Below, in pieces: positions 1-9,153 of a stretch of DNA of 39,666 nt (its first letter is position 1; each line of letters starts with the position of its first letter). The DNA comes from Paenibacillus sp. N3.4 (GTDB lineage Bacteria; Bacillota; Bacilli; Paenibacillales; NBRC-103111): NCBI RefSeq assembly GCF_008017805.1, contig NZ_VRTT01000068.1, forward strand, positions 1-39,666, given 5' to 3'. A program made the position numbers and the translations under genes. Below the pieces are notes generated by a model. The model saw only the letters and a list, made by a program, of their open reading frames with translations. It searched no databases and was not told the origin of the DNA.

Positions 1-483
1 ACTCCCGCCCATATAACATCCTTATTTATCCAGTTAATTGCCGAAATCTTCTCAGCGAGAGTATCCCCTCTTCATTATCCACAGTTAATAGACTGTCTCT
101 TTATCAGCGTTAAAGTGGAGTTGTTGCTTGGACTGACTGCTGTAACACTGAATAACAGTGTTATCTTTCTAGACATACCGTTAGCGGAGCCATTTCCGTG
201 TGGGACTCTGCTTCGTAGGTCATGACATCCTTCACTGACTAAGTGGTAAACCCGTTCCATTGGACGTGCGAGCAATTACTAGCGCTCCAGGAGCGCTTCA
301 ATCTTGATACTTCCTTGAGAACGTTTGGCCTTATATGTTCCTTATGATTATTAACAAACGCATCCGAATGATTACGTTCATCGCCAAACACCATCTCAAG
401 TAGGCTTGACTCCACATTTTCACCAAAAAAACGAAGTAAGGGTTAAGCTTCCGCTTAACCCAAACCAAACATATAAATCCTTT
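1..483. other. Non-coding region downstream of the ATP synthase operon
   Basis: No convincing gene is seen here. One minus-strand frame is open for 66 codons (275 to 75) but has no ribosome binding site and no recognisable composition. Visible structure: a perfect inverted repeat TAACACTG-AATAA-CAGTGTTA near 141-161, a consensus DnaA-box-like TTATCCACA at 75-83, and a hairpin with arms at 440-448 and 453-461 that on the minus strand is followed after a short gap by a T-run and could be a backup terminator. The 14-mer AGCGTTAAAGTGGA at 106-119 recurs at 19285-19298, hinting at a dispersed intergenic element. Confidence 0.4.
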
Positions 484-518
484 TAAAAAAAGCGTAGGAA
501 CCAAAGCTCCTACGCTCT
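484..518 (-). terminator. Rho-independent terminator of the atp operon
   Basis: On the minus strand, AGCGTAGGAGC and its complement GTTCCTACGCT enclose a short loop and are followed by a run of T residues. It lies just after the atpC stop codon and closes the ATP synthase transcription unit. Confidence 0.85.
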
Positions 519-531
519 ACATGTAACTATT

Positions 532-936
532 TTATTTACCGGACACATTGATCCGATTAAGTGCTCTTTGCAACGCTAGTTCAGCACGTTTGAAGTCAAC
601 GTGTTCTTGCTTTGTATCCGCAAGGCGTTTCTGTGCGCGTTCCTTTGCTGCCTTCGCACGATCAACATCAATTTGTTCAGGTAACTCAGCGCTTTCCGCC
701 AAAATAACCACTTTATCCTTACGCACTTCCATAAATCCGCCGTTCACTGCGATGATTTCATCCTTGGAGCCTTGTTTCTTCACCGTAATGGAACCGATTT
801 TAAGAGGAGTGACCAGTGGAATGTGGTTTGGCAAAATGCCAAGCTCTCCTTCGACACCCTTCGCAACGACCATGCTTGCTTGTTCAGCGTACACTTTGCG
901 CTCAGGGGTAACAATTTCCAGTAGGAATGTACTCAC
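532..936 (-). CDS. atpC: F1 ATP synthase epsilon subunit
   Basis: Epsilon subunit of the F1 central stalk, which couples rotation to the c-ring and, in bacteria, can inhibit ATP hydrolysis through its C-terminal helices. The 134-residue product has the N-terminal beta-sandwich (about residues 1-85, with the family motif GELGILPNH) and a charged helical C-terminal half (about 87-134). The reading frame stays open further upstream, but I chose the GTG at 936 because AGGAGGG sits just before it and the protein then begins MSTFLLEIVTPE, as family members do. It is the last gene of the atp operon; a palindromic intergenic element (953-992) separates it from atpD. Confidence 0.95.
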   Translation of the reverse strand: MSTFLLEIVTPERKVYAEQASMVVAKGVEGELGILPNHIPLVTPLKIGSITVKKQGSKDEIIAVNGGFMEVRKDKVVILAESAELPEQIDVDRAKAAKERAQKRLADTKQEHVDFKRAELALQRALNRINVSGK

Positions 937-952
937 CTGAATCCCTCCTAAG

Positions 953-992
953 AGTTTTGCTTTGAGCAAAACTTACTCCGTAAGCATAGGCC
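953..992. repeat. Dispersed palindromic intergenic repeat, copy A
   Basis: A hairpin (AGTTTTGC ... GCAAAACT) is followed by ACTCCGTAAGCATAGGC on the plus strand. The same layout of hairpin plus ACTTCGTWAGCATARGC appears at 9081-9137 and 16538-16595. Each copy lies just upstream of the ribosome binding site of a minus-strand gene; here the gene is atpC. Confidence 0.6.
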
Positions 993-1000
993 TAACTAAC

Positions 1001-2398
1001 TTACAGCGTTTTTGCTTTCTCGATAGCGTCCTCGATTGTGCCCACGTTGTGGAAAGCCACTTCAGGAAGGTTGTCGTGCTTACCTTCAAGGATTTCTTTG
1101 AAGCTGCGCACAGTTTCTTTCAATGGTACATAAAGACCTGGGAAACCGTTGAACGGCTCAGCAACGTGAAGCGGCTGAGACAAGAACAAGCGAAGACGAC
1201 GCGCACGGTGTACAGTCAATTTGTCCTCATCGGACAACTCATCCATACCCAAGATCGCGATAATATCCAGAAGCTCTTTGTAACGTTGAAGAATTTGTTT
1301 AACGCCTTGTGCTGTTCTATAGTGATCTTCGCCAAGTGTTTCTGGCGTCAAGATACGGGAAGAAGAAGCAAGTGGATCTACCGCAGGGAAAATACCTGCT
1401 GCTGCAATACTACGCTCCAAGTTCGTTGTTGCGTCCAAGTGAGCGAAAGCCGTTGCTGGAGCCGGATCCGTATAGTCATCGGCAGGAACGTAAATCGCTT
1501 GAATGGAAGTAACAGAACCTTTTTTCGTGGACGTAATACGCTCTTGTAATTGACCCATCTCTGTTGCCAGAGTTGGTTGGTAACCTACTGCTGATGGCAT
1601 ACGACCCAGCAATGCGGAAACCTCAGAACCTGCTTGTGTAAAGCGGAAGATGTTATCGATGAAAAGTAGAACGTCTTTACCTTCTTCATCACGGAAATAC
1701 TCAGCCATTGTCAAACCGGACAAAGCTACGCGAAGACGCGCGCCTGGAGGCTCGTTCATTTGACCGAATACCATCGCTGTTTTTGCGATAACGCCGGAGT
1801 CTTTCATCTCGTGGTAAAGGTCATTACCTTCACGAGTACGCTCACCAACGCCTGCGAAAACGGAGATACCGCCATGCTCCTGTGCAATGTTGTGGATCAA
1901 CTCTTGCATTGTTACGGTTTTACCTACACCCGCGCCGCCGAAGAGACCGATTTTACCACCCTTAACATAAGGAGCCATAAGGTCAATAACTTTAATTCCT
2001 GTTTCAAGAATCTCAGCTTTTGTCGACAAGTTGTCGAAAGCTGGAGCTTCTTTGTGAATACCGCTTGTAAACGTACGGTCTACGCCTTCGATACCATCGA
2101 TTGGCTCTCCCAATACATTGAACACACGACCTAATGTTGCTGCTCCAACCGGAACGGTAATAGCCGCTTTTGTATCTTCAGCTACGGCTCCACGCACAAG
2201 TCCGTCAGTTGAGGACATTGCGATACAACGAACCAGGTTGTCACCAAGGTGAACAGCTGCTTCAACCGTCATCGTGGATACTACGCCGTTATCATTTCTT
2301 TCGATCTTGATTGCATTCAAAATTTCAGGGAGTTGTCCGCGTTCGAACTCAATGTCGACGACAGGCCCTGTAATTGTTACAACGCGCCCTTTGCTCAT
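1001..2398 (-). CDS. atpD: F1 ATP synthase beta subunit
   Basis: Catalytic subunit of F1; binds ADP and phosphate and makes ATP. The 465 residues match the family length. Visible motifs are the Walker A loop GGAGVGKT at about 154-161, the catalytic Glu in GVGERTREGND (about residue 186), and a DELSEED-like segment DELSDEDK near residue 390 that contacts the gamma and epsilon subunits. The ATG start has a GGAGGGAAACC-type ribosome binding site. It sits between atpG and atpC in the standard Firmicute order. Confidence 0.98.
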   Translation of the reverse strand: MSKGRVVTITGPVVDIEFERGQLPEILNAIKIERNDNGVVSTMTVEAAVHLGDNLVRCIAMSSTDGLVRGAVAEDTKAAITVPVGAATLGRVFNVLGEPIDGIEGVDRTFTSGIHKEAPAFDNLSTKAEILETGIKVIDLMAPYVKGGKIGLFGGAGVGKTVTMQELIHNIAQEHGGISVFAGVGERTREGNDLYHEMKDSGVIAKTAMVFGQMNEPPGARLRVALSGLTMAEYFRDEEGKDVLLFIDNIFRFTQAGSEVSALLGRMPSAVGYQPTLATEMGQLQERITSTKKGSVTSIQAIYVPADDYTDPAPATAFAHLDATTNLERSIAAAGIFPAVDPLASSSRILTPETLGEDHYRTAQGVKQILQRYKELLDIIAILGMDELSDEDKLTVHRARRLRLFLSQPLHVAEPFNGFPGLYVPLKETVRSFKEILEGKHDNLPEVAFHNVGTIEDAIEKAKTL

Positions 2399-2443
2399 GG
2401 TTTCCCTCCTAAAAAAAGCTGTGCCTCCGTAAAGGCTTTAATA

Positions 2444-3301
2444 TCATGCGTTCGCGTTCGCTCCAGCAACGATCTCCGATATTTCCTGGGTAATCGAGGC
2501 TTGACGCGCACGGTTATAAGCTAATGTGTAGCCGCTGATCATCTTCGTTGCATTCTTCGTAGCGGAATTCATCGCGGTCATTCTCGCACCGAACTCACTT
2601 GCTTTACCTTCCAATACAGCACTGTAAATAAGCGTTTCAGCATATTTAGGTAGCAATACTTCCAGTACGCCTTCTGGTGACGGCTCATACTCATAGCTAG
2701 CAGCAGCCACGCCAGTTACTTCTTCCATAGGAAGCAGGCGGATCATGGTTGGAATTTGGGTAATCGCATTTTTGAATTGGTTGTATACCAAGAACAACTG
2801 GTCGTACGTACCGTTCTCGAAGTTTTTCACTGCTGCAGTAGCAACGGGTTTAATATCCGCGAATTTCGGTGAATCCGGAACACCTGTTACTTCTTCTACA
2901 ACCGGCATGTTGCGTTTGCGGAAGAAGTTGCTACCTTTACGTCCGATTACAAAAATCGAATATTCAGCTGTCGATTTATGGTTTTCACGAATCTCGGTCA
3001 TGACCTTCCGCAACACGTTAGCGTTGTAGCCTCCAGCCAATCCACGATCCGAGGTGATTACTAAATAGCCAGTCTTCTTCACTTCGCGTGTCTGCAACAT
3101 CGGATGTTTCACACCTTTGCTTCCAGCCGCAATGCTTTGAACGACTTCCTTCAGCTTATCGGAGTACGGACGCGCTGCTTCCGCAGAACGTTGTGCTCTC
3201 CTCAAGTTTGCTGCAGAGACCATTTCCATCGCTCTCGTAATTTGCTTCGTGTTTTGTGTGGACTTGATTTGGCGCTTAATCTCGCGCATTCCTTTTGCCA
3301 T
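2444..3301 (-). CDS. atpG: F1 ATP synthase gamma subunit
   Basis: Central rotor shaft of F1. At 285 residues it has normal length. The N-terminal helix starts MAKGMREIKRQIKSTQNT and the C-terminal helix ends with MNSATKNATKMISGYTLAYN-type sequence; these two helices form the coiled coil that turns inside the alpha3beta3 ring, and both are characteristic of the family. The ribosome binding site GAGGTGAGCAGGT precedes the ATG. It lies between atpA and atpD. Confidence 0.97.
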   Translation of the reverse strand: MAKGMREIKRQIKSTQNTKQITRAMEMVSAANLRRAQRSAEAARPYSDKLKEVVQSIAAGSKGVKHPMLQTREVKKTGYLVITSDRGLAGGYNANVLRKVMTEIRENHKSTAEYSIFVIGRKGSNFFRKRNMPVVEEVTGVPDSPKFADIKPVATAAVKNFENGTYDQLFLVYNQFKNAITQIPTMIRLLPMEEVTGVAAASYEYEPSPEGVLEVLLPKYAETLIYSAVLEGKASEFGARMTAMNSATKNATKMISGYTLAYNRARQASITQEISEIVAGANANA

Positions 3302-3429
3302 ACCTGCTCACCTCTCTTTTGAGGCTTAGAAAAGCCTTCATTCGAAGACCTGAATTCAGGCGATCAGCCTGCCCAGGATTAACACGGTAGGTAGAGCTTC
3401 ACTTCAACATGAAGCTCTGCCATCATGAT
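3302..3429 (-). other. atpA-atpG spacer with two hairpins
   Basis: This 128-base spacer is the longest inside the atp operon. It holds an inverted repeat AGAGCTTCA ... TGAAGCTCT just after atpA (about 3391-3416) and a second, GAGGCT ... AGCCT-type, close to the atpG ribosome binding site. Neither has a T-run, so they more likely act in RNA processing, stability or translation than in termination (inference). Confidence 0.4.
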
Positions 3430-4944
3430 TTATACAGAAGCTGCGAAGCTCTTTTTGAATTGAACAATTGCTTCTACTAGCGCTTTATCGTTATCCGGAG
3501 TGATGTCTTTCGTATCACGAATGCTGTGTAGAATTTCTGGACGGTTCGATTCCAAGTAAGCCAAGAATTGACCTTCAAAACGCGTTACGTCTTGAACAGG
3601 AAGATCATCCACATGCCCTTTAACAACCGTGTAAAGGGAAGCAACTTGCTTTTCCAAAGACATCGGTAGGTGAACACCTTGTTTCAAAATTTCAAGCGTA
3701 CGAACACCACGGTCCAAACGCGATTGAGTAGCTTTATCCAAGTCAGATCCGAATGCAGCAAATGCAGCAAGCTCACGATATTGTGCCAAGTCAACACGAA
3801 GTGTACCGGCAACTTTTTTCATCGCTTTCGTTTGTGCAGATCCCCCTACACGGGATACAGAGTTACCAACGTTAACCGCTGGACGCTGACCGGAGTAGAA
3901 CAAGTCGGATTCTAAGAAGATTTGTCCGTCCGTAATCGAAATTACGTTCGTAGGAATGTATGCCGAGATATCGCCTGCTTGTGTTTCAATGAAAGGAAGT
4001 GCCGTCATGGAACCGCCACCTAGCTCATCATTCAATTTCGCAGCACGCTCTAGAAGACGGGAGTGCAAGTAGAAAACATCCCCTGGATAAGCTTCACGAC
4101 CCGGTGGACGACGAAGCAAGAGGGACAACTCACGGTAAGCAGCTGCTTGTTTGGACAAGTCATCATAGACGATCAACACGTGCTCGCCTTTGTACATGAA
4201 GTACTCACCCATTGCACAACCTGCGTATGGAGCCAACCATAGCATTGGTGAAGGCTCAGAAGCAGAAGCTGTTACAACGATTGTGTAGTCCAAAGCACCA
4301 GCATGACGAAGTGTTTCAACAACACCTACGACAGTGGATTGCTTTTGACCGATAGCAACGTAGATACATTTAACGCCGTTGCCTTTTTGGTTGATGATCG
4401 CATCGATTGCGATCGCTGTTTTACCTGTTTGGCGGTCACCGATGAGCAACTCACGTTGTCCACGGCCAACTGGTACCATCGCGTCAATCGCTTTGATCCC
4501 TGTTTGCATAGGCTCATGTACCGATTTACGGGCCATAACGCCTGGAGCTGGGGATTCGATTGGACGGAATCCAGTTGTTTCAATAGGACCTCTACCATCG
4601 ACTGGTTGACCCAGTGGGTTAACAACACGGCCGAGAAGTGCGTCGCCTACAGGAATTTCCATGATGCGGCCCGTACGTTTTACTTGGTCGCCTTCACGAA
4701 TATCTTTGTAAGGTCCGAGAATAACGATACCTACGTTGCTTTCTTCCAGGTTAAACGCGTAGCCCAGAACGCCACTTGGAAACTCAAGCAGCTCGCCTGC
4801 CATTACGCTTTCCAAGCCGTGAGCACGAGCGATACCATCACCAACTTGAATGACTGTACCTACATCAACCACTTGGATATCGGAATTATAGTTTTCAATC
4901 TGTTGTTTAATCAATGAACTGATTTCTTCCGGTTTGATACTCAA
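3430..4944 (-). CDS. atpA: F1 ATP synthase alpha subunit
   Basis: Non-catalytic nucleotide-binding subunit of F1 that completes the catalytic sites and carries the arginine finger. The 504 residues match the family. The Walker A loop GDRQTGKT is at about 169-176, and the C-terminal signature NVGNSVSRVGGSAQ carries the arginine expected to reach into the beta-subunit site. It follows atpH with a 31-base gap in the usual operon order. Confidence 0.98.
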   Translation of the reverse strand: MSIKPEEISSLIKQQIENYNSDIQVVDVGTVIQVGDGIARAHGLESVMAGELLEFPSGVLGYAFNLEESNVGIVILGPYKDIREGDQVKRTGRIMEIPVGDALLGRVVNPLGQPVDGRGPIETTGFRPIESPAPGVMARKSVHEPMQTGIKAIDAMVPVGRGQRELLIGDRQTGKTAIAIDAIINQKGNGVKCIYVAIGQKQSTVVGVVETLRHAGALDYTIVVTASASEPSPMLWLAPYAGCAMGEYFMYKGEHVLIVYDDLSKQAAAYRELSLLLRRPPGREAYPGDVFYLHSRLLERAAKLNDELGGGSMTALPFIETQAGDISAYIPTNVISITDGQIFLESDLFYSGQRPAVNVGNSVSRVGGSAQTKAMKKVAGTLRVDLAQYRELAAFAAFGSDLDKATQSRLDRGVRTLEILKQGVHLPMSLEKQVASLYTVVKGHVDDLPVQDVTRFEGQFLAYLESNRPEILHSIRDTKDITPDNDKALVEAIVQFKKSFAASV

Positions 4945-4975
4945 CGAACTTCACCCCTATTCTTACAGTGCTTGT

Positions 4976-5509
4976 TTAAACTAACGCTTTGGATAAACGA
5001 TCCAACTTGCCGGCCAAGCTTCCATCATATAAACGATCACCGATGCGTACTTGAACGCCGCCGAGCAGCTTAGGCTCAACCTCATTCGTAATACGAATCG
5101 TTTTACCTGTAACTTTACTGAAATGTGAAGCAATTTCGGCTTGCTGAGCTTCCGTTAATACGAATGCAGAGTATACGATCGCATTCGCCTGTCCAAGTGC
5201 TTCATTAGCAACTTTGACAAAGTCGCTTACCAAGGCTGAAAGAATCGATTGTCTTCCTTTATCAATCAAGACTAGCAGCGTGTTCCACACCGGTTCGGAA
5301 ACTTTGCCTTCAAAAATCTGCTTGAGCAGGTCCGTTTTGACGGAAATCCCGATGTTCGGATGGTTCAGGAACTTCTGCAAGTCTGCATTGTCCCTAATCG
5401 CACTAGCTACAGATTTTAGCTCTTCTTCAACTTGAGATATGATACCTTTATCCCTCGCTACTTCAAATAGAGCTCTGGCATAACGCTTCGCTACGACGAT
5501 GTCACTCAT
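4976..5509 (-). CDS. atpH: F1 ATP synthase delta subunit (OSCP)
   Basis: Peripheral-stalk subunit that ties the top of F1 to the b subunits. The 177-residue product begins MSDIVVAKRYARALFEVA, a typical delta/OSCP N-terminus, and ends with the family signature LLGGVQVRIGDRLYDGS followed by a C-terminal helix. Its start codon overlaps the atpF stop (ATGA), which implies translational coupling and balanced peripheral-stalk assembly. Confidence 0.96.
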   Translation of the reverse strand: MSDIVVAKRYARALFEVARDKGIISQVEEELKSVASAIRDNADLQKFLNHPNIGISVKTDLLKQIFEGKVSEPVWNTLLVLIDKGRQSILSALVSDFVKVANEALGQANAIVYSAFVLTEAQQAEIASHFSKVTGKTIRITNEVEPKLLGGVQVRIGDRLYDGSLAGKLDRLSKALV

Positions 5510-5991
5510 ACGTTGCCTCCTACCTCTTTGAGGTAATGCTCAACCAGTTCTTCCTGTGACTTTTCGTCAATTTGCTTTTCAATAATTTTCGAAGCAATCA
5601 GAACAGACATCGCACCCACTTGGCTGCGAAGAGCGGCAACCGCTTTGTTCTTCTCATTCTCGATATCTTTAATCGCTTCGTCTTTCAGACGAGCGGATTC
5701 TGCCTGTGCAGCGTGAACAATATCATCAGCTTGTTTGGAGCCCGTTTGTTTCGCTTGCTCGATGATGTCGTAAGCTTCCTTACGAGTTTGTTGCAGCGCT
5801 TGTTTTTGTTCCTCTAACAGTAATTCAGCTTGTTTACGGCTATTTTCTGCCGTTGCAATTTGGTCTTTAACCAACTGTCTGCGTTTCTCCATCATGCCGA
5901 ACAGAGGACCGAACGCAAATTTGGAAAGCAGCAAATATAAAATTAAGAACGCGATGAGTTGAATCCAAAATGTGGACCATTGAATATCCAA
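5506..5991 (-). CDS. atpF: Fo ATP synthase subunit b
   Basis: Peripheral-stalk b subunit. A single N-terminal membrane segment (about residues 8-30) is followed by a long charged, Gln/Lys/Glu-rich coiled coil (about 35-155), the classic b-subunit architecture; 161 residues is normal. Only one b-type gene is present, so the stalk is presumably a homodimer. Its 3' end overlaps the atpH start by four bases. Confidence 0.96.
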   Translation of the reverse strand: MDIQWSTFWIQLIAFLILYLLLSKFAFGPLFGMMEKRRQLVKDQIATAENSRKQAELLLEEQKQALQQTRKEAYDIIEQAKQTGSKQADDIVHAAQAESARLKDEAIKDIENEKNKAVAALRSQVGAMSVLIASKIIEKQIDEKSQEELVEHYLKEVGGNV

Positions 5992-6069
5992 GTAACGTCA
6001 CTCCCTTCTGATAACATGGGCAAAACGAAGGCGTGGTGGCAACTAAGGCCATCCCCGCCAAACGGTTTC

Positions 6070-6294
6070 TTAAGCTTTCCCCATAAAGATGAACGCAAGA
6101 ACCAATGCAACGACCGGCATTGCCTCTACCAGACCTACCCCGATAAACATCGTTGTTTGAAGCGTACCACGAAGTTCTGGTTGACGGGAAATACCTTCCA
6201 AAGCGCGACCTACGATCAAACCGTTACCAATACCTGCACCTAGTGCTCCTAAACCGAATACGATACCTGCTGCTACTAATGCTATTGCTCCCAT
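6070..6294 (-). CDS. atpE: Fo ATP synthase subunit c
   Basis: Rotor-ring proteolipid: two membrane helices joined by the polar loop ISRQPELRG (about residues 35-43). The glycine-rich first helix (GLGALGAGIGNG) packs the ring. The ion-binding carboxylate is Glu57 in GVGLVEAMP. I do not see the extra polar residues typical of sodium-binding rings, so proton use is likely (inference). Length 74 residues. A strong GGGAGGATTTT ribosome binding site precedes the ATG, in keeping with the high copy number needed. Confidence 0.97.
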   Translation of the reverse strand: MGAIALVAAGIVFGLGALGAGIGNGLIVGRALEGISRQPELRGTLQTTMFIGVGLVEAMPVVALVLAFIFMGKA

Positions 6295-6368
6295 TGATAA
6301 AATCCTCCCTTAAACTCTTAAGTTTTGTTGTATAAGTGACTCGAGACTTCCCGAGGTAAGTCTTACTT

Positions 6369-7076
6369 CTAATGCTGCTCTTCGTGAATCAATGTTTGCG
6401 AGATATAAACCATTGTTAACATCGTGAATACGAAAGCCTGAATTGCACCTACGAACACACTGAAGCCCTGCCAAACAAAGAGAGGCGCGATACCGAACCA
6501 ACCTGCTCCAACAATGACAGATATCATAATTTCACCAGCATAAATGTTACCGTAAAGACGGAAAGCGAGCGTAAGCGGCTTTGATACAACTTCAATTAAA
6601 TGAAGGATCAACATTGCCCCTTTGAACTCAAAATAATGTGCAAAATAATGCTTCGTATTGCGAGTAATCCCTAAATAGTGACTTAACACAATTACGATAA
6701 CCGTAAGTGCTCCTGTAACTGCAATATCAGCTGTTGGCGATTTCCACCATGAGACGTGATCTGTTGTCACAATCGAGAAGGGGAGACCAAGCATGTTGCC
6801 GATAAAGATGTACATAATGAGCGTAAGACCTAGTGCGATAAAACCTTTACCGTGCTTAGATCCAATCGTACTTCCGATAATGCCTTCTACAAACTCAATT
6901 GTCCATTCCATGAAGTTCTGCAATTTCGAAGGATTCGTTACGGATGCTCGGCTGGCTCCTGCGATGGCAAGGATAAGCACAATAAGTGTGGTAATTCCGA
7001 TCATCATGAGTGCGGATGCATCGAAAGTAAAGCCTAACCACTCAAATTCTGGTACGTGATGTTCCATGTTTTCCAT
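6369..7076 (-). CDS. atpB: Fo ATP synthase subunit a
   Basis: Stator membrane subunit that forms the two half-channels for ion access to the c-ring. About five or six membrane segments are visible. The essential arginine lies in the signature SKPLTLAFRLYGNIYAGE (Arg at about residue 173). The frame is open to an ATG at 7091, but AAAGGGGTGA lies directly before the ATG at 7076, giving a 235-residue protein starting MENMEHH. It precedes atpE in standard order. Confidence 0.95.
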   Translation of the reverse strand: MENMEHHVPEFEWLGFTFDASALMMIGITTLIVLILAIAGASRASVTNPSKLQNFMEWTIEFVEGIIGSTIGSKHGKGFIALGLTLIMYIFIGNMLGLPFSIVTTDHVSWWKSPTADIAVTGALTVIVIVLSHYLGITRNTKHYFAHYFEFKGAMLILHLIEVVSKPLTLAFRLYGNIYAGEIMISVIVGAGWFGIAPLFVWQGFSVFVGAIQAFVFTMLTMVYISQTLIHEEQH

Positions 7077-7100
7077 TTTCACCCCTTTCATCGAATGGAA

Positions 7101-7484
7101 TTACTTCTTAGATTTCCTAATAGAAAGAATACCCAGTACGAGTGTTGCCAATTGAGCAAAAAAGTATCCAATGATCGTCGTGGTTAGCGCGATGTGTTCT
7201 GGATATCGGACGGCAACCAATCCGACAAAACCAGCTATTGCTGCCCTCGTCAGAAACCCTAGCGTTACCTTGCGGCCGCTTTGCTCTATCGCAGCTGCTG
7301 CCAACTTGTTAATTTTCCAGGCAAGAAACCTTGCATTAATCATACTGGCTAAAGAACCAAGCATAATGCCAGCAAAGTAAATCCTGTAATCGACAAGAAG
7401 CGCCCATGCAGCCAAACAAAAGGATAAAAAGAAAAGAAATACATTTTGAACCGTTTTCAGAGTGGCTGAAAAGTCGTCCATCAT
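7101..7484 (-). CDS. atpI: ATP synthase subunit I (AtpI)
   Basis: Small membrane protein (127 residues, about four hydrophobic helices) at the head of the atp operon. Family knowledge: AtpI helps assemble the c-ring, and AtpI/AtpZ has been implicated in Mg2+/Ca2+ supply in alkaliphilic Bacillus. The start codon overlaps the atpZ stop by four bases, so the two are probably translationally coupled. Assignment rests on position, size and topology. Confidence 0.88.
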   Translation of the reverse strand: MMDDFSATLKTVQNVFLFFLSFCLAAWALLVDYRIYFAGIMLGSLASMINARFLAWKINKLAAAAIEQSGRKVTLGFLTRAAIAGFVGLVAVRYPEHIALTTTIIGYFFAQLATLVLGILSIRKSKK

Positions 7485-7702
7485 AGCCCTCCGTACTGCT
7501 TTATCATGAAGTAAATGCTAATGATTCCGGTTACAAGCCCGAGCAAGAACCCGCCAAGTAACCAGAGCTGTCCTCCTAGTGTTTGACTCAACCATTCACC
7601 GAAGAAATAACCGGCTACTAAACATACAACAAGGTCAATACCAATTGCACTAGTTAACGCTACTGCTCGCCACGGATTATCATTGGGATCTGGCCGTTTC
7701 AT
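7481..7702 (-). CDS. atpZ: AtpZ-type small membrane protein
   Basis: First gene of the atp operon. With the start chosen at 7702, preceded by AGGAGGATGCG, it encodes 73 residues: a short polar N-terminus (MKRPDPNDNPWR) and two membrane helices, the second glycine-rich (LWLLGGFLLGLVTGIIS). This matches the AtpZ / ATPase gene 1 family, thought to work with AtpI in ATP synthase assembly or divalent-cation supply. The frame extends 22 codons upstream without a ribosome binding site, so the longer version is unlikely. Confidence 0.88.
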   Translation of the reverse strand: MKRPDPNDNPWRAVALTSAIGIDLVVCLVAGYFFGEWLSQTLGGQLWLLGGFLLGLVTGIISIYFMIKQYGGL

Positions 7703-7770
7703 CGCATCCTCCTGAACGTTTTCCGCATGGGAAAACCCGCTTCGTAAACATAAGCTACGAATCCTCATTC

Positions 7771-7800
7771 ATTGTATCGAAGCCATGCAAGGTTTGTCAA
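7771..7800 (-). promoter_or_regulatory. Sigma-A promoter of the atp operon
   Basis: On the minus strand TTGACA (7800-7795) and TACAAT (7776-7771) are separated by 18 bases, about 70 bases upstream of the atpZ start. This is a near-consensus vegetative promoter in the wecB-atpZ gap, so the ten atp genes need not depend on read-through from wecB. Confidence 0.8.
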
Positions 7801-7924
7801 TTGAATGAACTTCCAATGTTTGCTTTGACAAAATCCCTCAGAGCCTTGCGCCCCAAGGGTTTGCCAATTTTCAAACCGAACAGTCGAACTGTACGCTGTA
7901 GCGTTTGTCATGATTTTGTCACGG

Positions 7925-9061
7925 TTAGAATGACTCCGGACGTTCAGAGCTCTTGTCGAAGTGATGGAGAATGGCTTGAACGATGCGTTGGGATGCTTTA
8001 CCGTCGCCATATGGATTAGCTGCTTGGCTCATTTTGTTGTATAAATCTGGATTGGTTAGCAGTGCGCGAGCTCGCGTATAAACGGTTTCCTCATTCGTAC
8101 CGACAAGCTCCAATGTTCCCGCTTCGATGCCTTCCGGACGCTCCGTTGTATCACGCAGTACCAGAACAGGTACACCAAATGATGGGGCTTCTTCTTGAAG
8201 ACCACCGGAGTCTGTCAAGATCATATGCGCATGCGGATAAAAGTTATGGAATTCAAATACATCGAAAGGCTCTACCAGCTTGATGCGAGGATGATTTCCC
8301 AATATTTCATAAGCAGGCTCTTTCACCGCTGGACTTGGATGCACTGGATATACAATTGCGATATCTTCGAATTCATCAGCAATGCGACGAACCGCACGGA
8401 AAATTTGGCGATGCGGCTCACCTTGCGCTTCACGACGATGCGCTGTCATCAAAATAAGCTTGCGGCCCGCAGCCCACTCCAGCACAGGATGATTGAACTC
8501 TTGTTGTACCGTATACTGGAACACATCGGTCACTGTATTTCCCGTCACATAGATGCGGGATTCCGGCTTGTTTTCTTTGCGTAAGTTATCAGCAGATTGT
8601 TCAGTCGGAGCAAAATGCAAATCAGCAAGCACCCCAGTCAATTGACGATTCATTTCTTCCGGGTAAGGAGACATCTTATTCCATGTGCGAAGGCCTGCTT
8701 CAACATGACCTACCTGGATTTGCTGCATAAATGCCGCATAGCTGGCTAAGAACGTAGTCAGCGTATCACCGTGCACGAGGATGAGATCTGGCTTTGCTTC
8801 CTGAAAGACTGGCTCCAAGCCTTGCAGAACCCGGGTTGTAATTTCATTTAAGGTTTGACGGTCTTTCATAACGTTCAAATCAAAGTCAGGTGTAATTTTA
8901 AAAATATCAAGCACTTGGTCAAGCATTTGACGATGCTGCGCTGTAACACATACAAGAGATTCGATATGCTCAGGGTGCTTCTGAAGCTCCAAAATAAGTG
9001 GAGCCATCTTGATGGCTTCGGGTCTCGTCCCAAAGATCGTAATGACTTTCAGTCGTTTCAT
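7925..9061 (-). CDS. wecB: UDP-N-acetylglucosamine 2-epimerase (non-hydrolysing)
   Basis: Interconverts UDP-GlcNAc and UDP-ManNAc, supplying ManNAc for wall teichoic acid linkage units or other surface polymers; called mnaA in Bacillus. The 378-residue product has the expected signatures: GTRPEAIKMAPL near the N-terminus, HGDT, VGHVEAGLRT, and the UDP-binding LTDSGGLQEEAP segment toward the C-terminus. GGGGGAGA lies before the ATG. It follows upp on the same strand. A palindromic repeat sits between upp and this gene. Confidence 0.95.
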   Translation of the reverse strand: MKRLKVITIFGTRPEAIKMAPLILELQKHPEHIESLVCVTAQHRQMLDQVLDIFKITPDFDLNVMKDRQTLNEITTRVLQGLEPVFQEAKPDLILVHGDTLTTFLASYAAFMQQIQVGHVEAGLRTWNKMSPYPEEMNRQLTGVLADLHFAPTEQSADNLRKENKPESRIYVTGNTVTDVFQYTVQQEFNHPVLEWAAGRKLILMTAHRREAQGEPHRQIFRAVRRIADEFEDIAIVYPVHPSPAVKEPAYEILGNHPRIKLVEPFDVFEFHNFYPHAHMILTDSGGLQEEAPSFGVPVLVLRDTTERPEGIEAGTLELVGTNEETVYTRARALLTNPDLYNKMSQAANPYGDGKASQRIVQAILHHFDKSSERPESF

Positions 9062-9080
9062 CGGTTTCTTCTCCCCCTAG

Positions 9081-9137
9081 AGCTTTCCGTAGGAAAGCTA
9101 ACTTCGTAAGCATGGACTAGGCTTTCCAACGGAAAGC
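9081..9137. repeat. Dispersed palindromic intergenic repeat, copy B
   Basis: A hairpin AGCTTTCC-gta-GGAAAGCT is followed by ACTTCGTAAGCAT and then a second hairpin GCTTTCC-aac-GGAAAGC. It fills the upp-wecB gap upstream of the wecB ribosome binding site. Same layout as copies at 953-992 and 16538-16595. Confidence 0.6.
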
Positions 9138-9153
9138 GATCTTCGTCAATCAA

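Noticed and set aside
75..275. Minus-strand 66-codon frame after the atp operon
   Set aside because: No ribosome binding site, odd composition and internal palindromes; treated as non-coding.
962..5817. Many plus-strand open frames of 60-200 codons opposite the atp genes
   Set aside because: They are antisense to conserved atp genes, lack ribosome binding sites and have Cys/Arg/His-rich composition typical of shadow frames.
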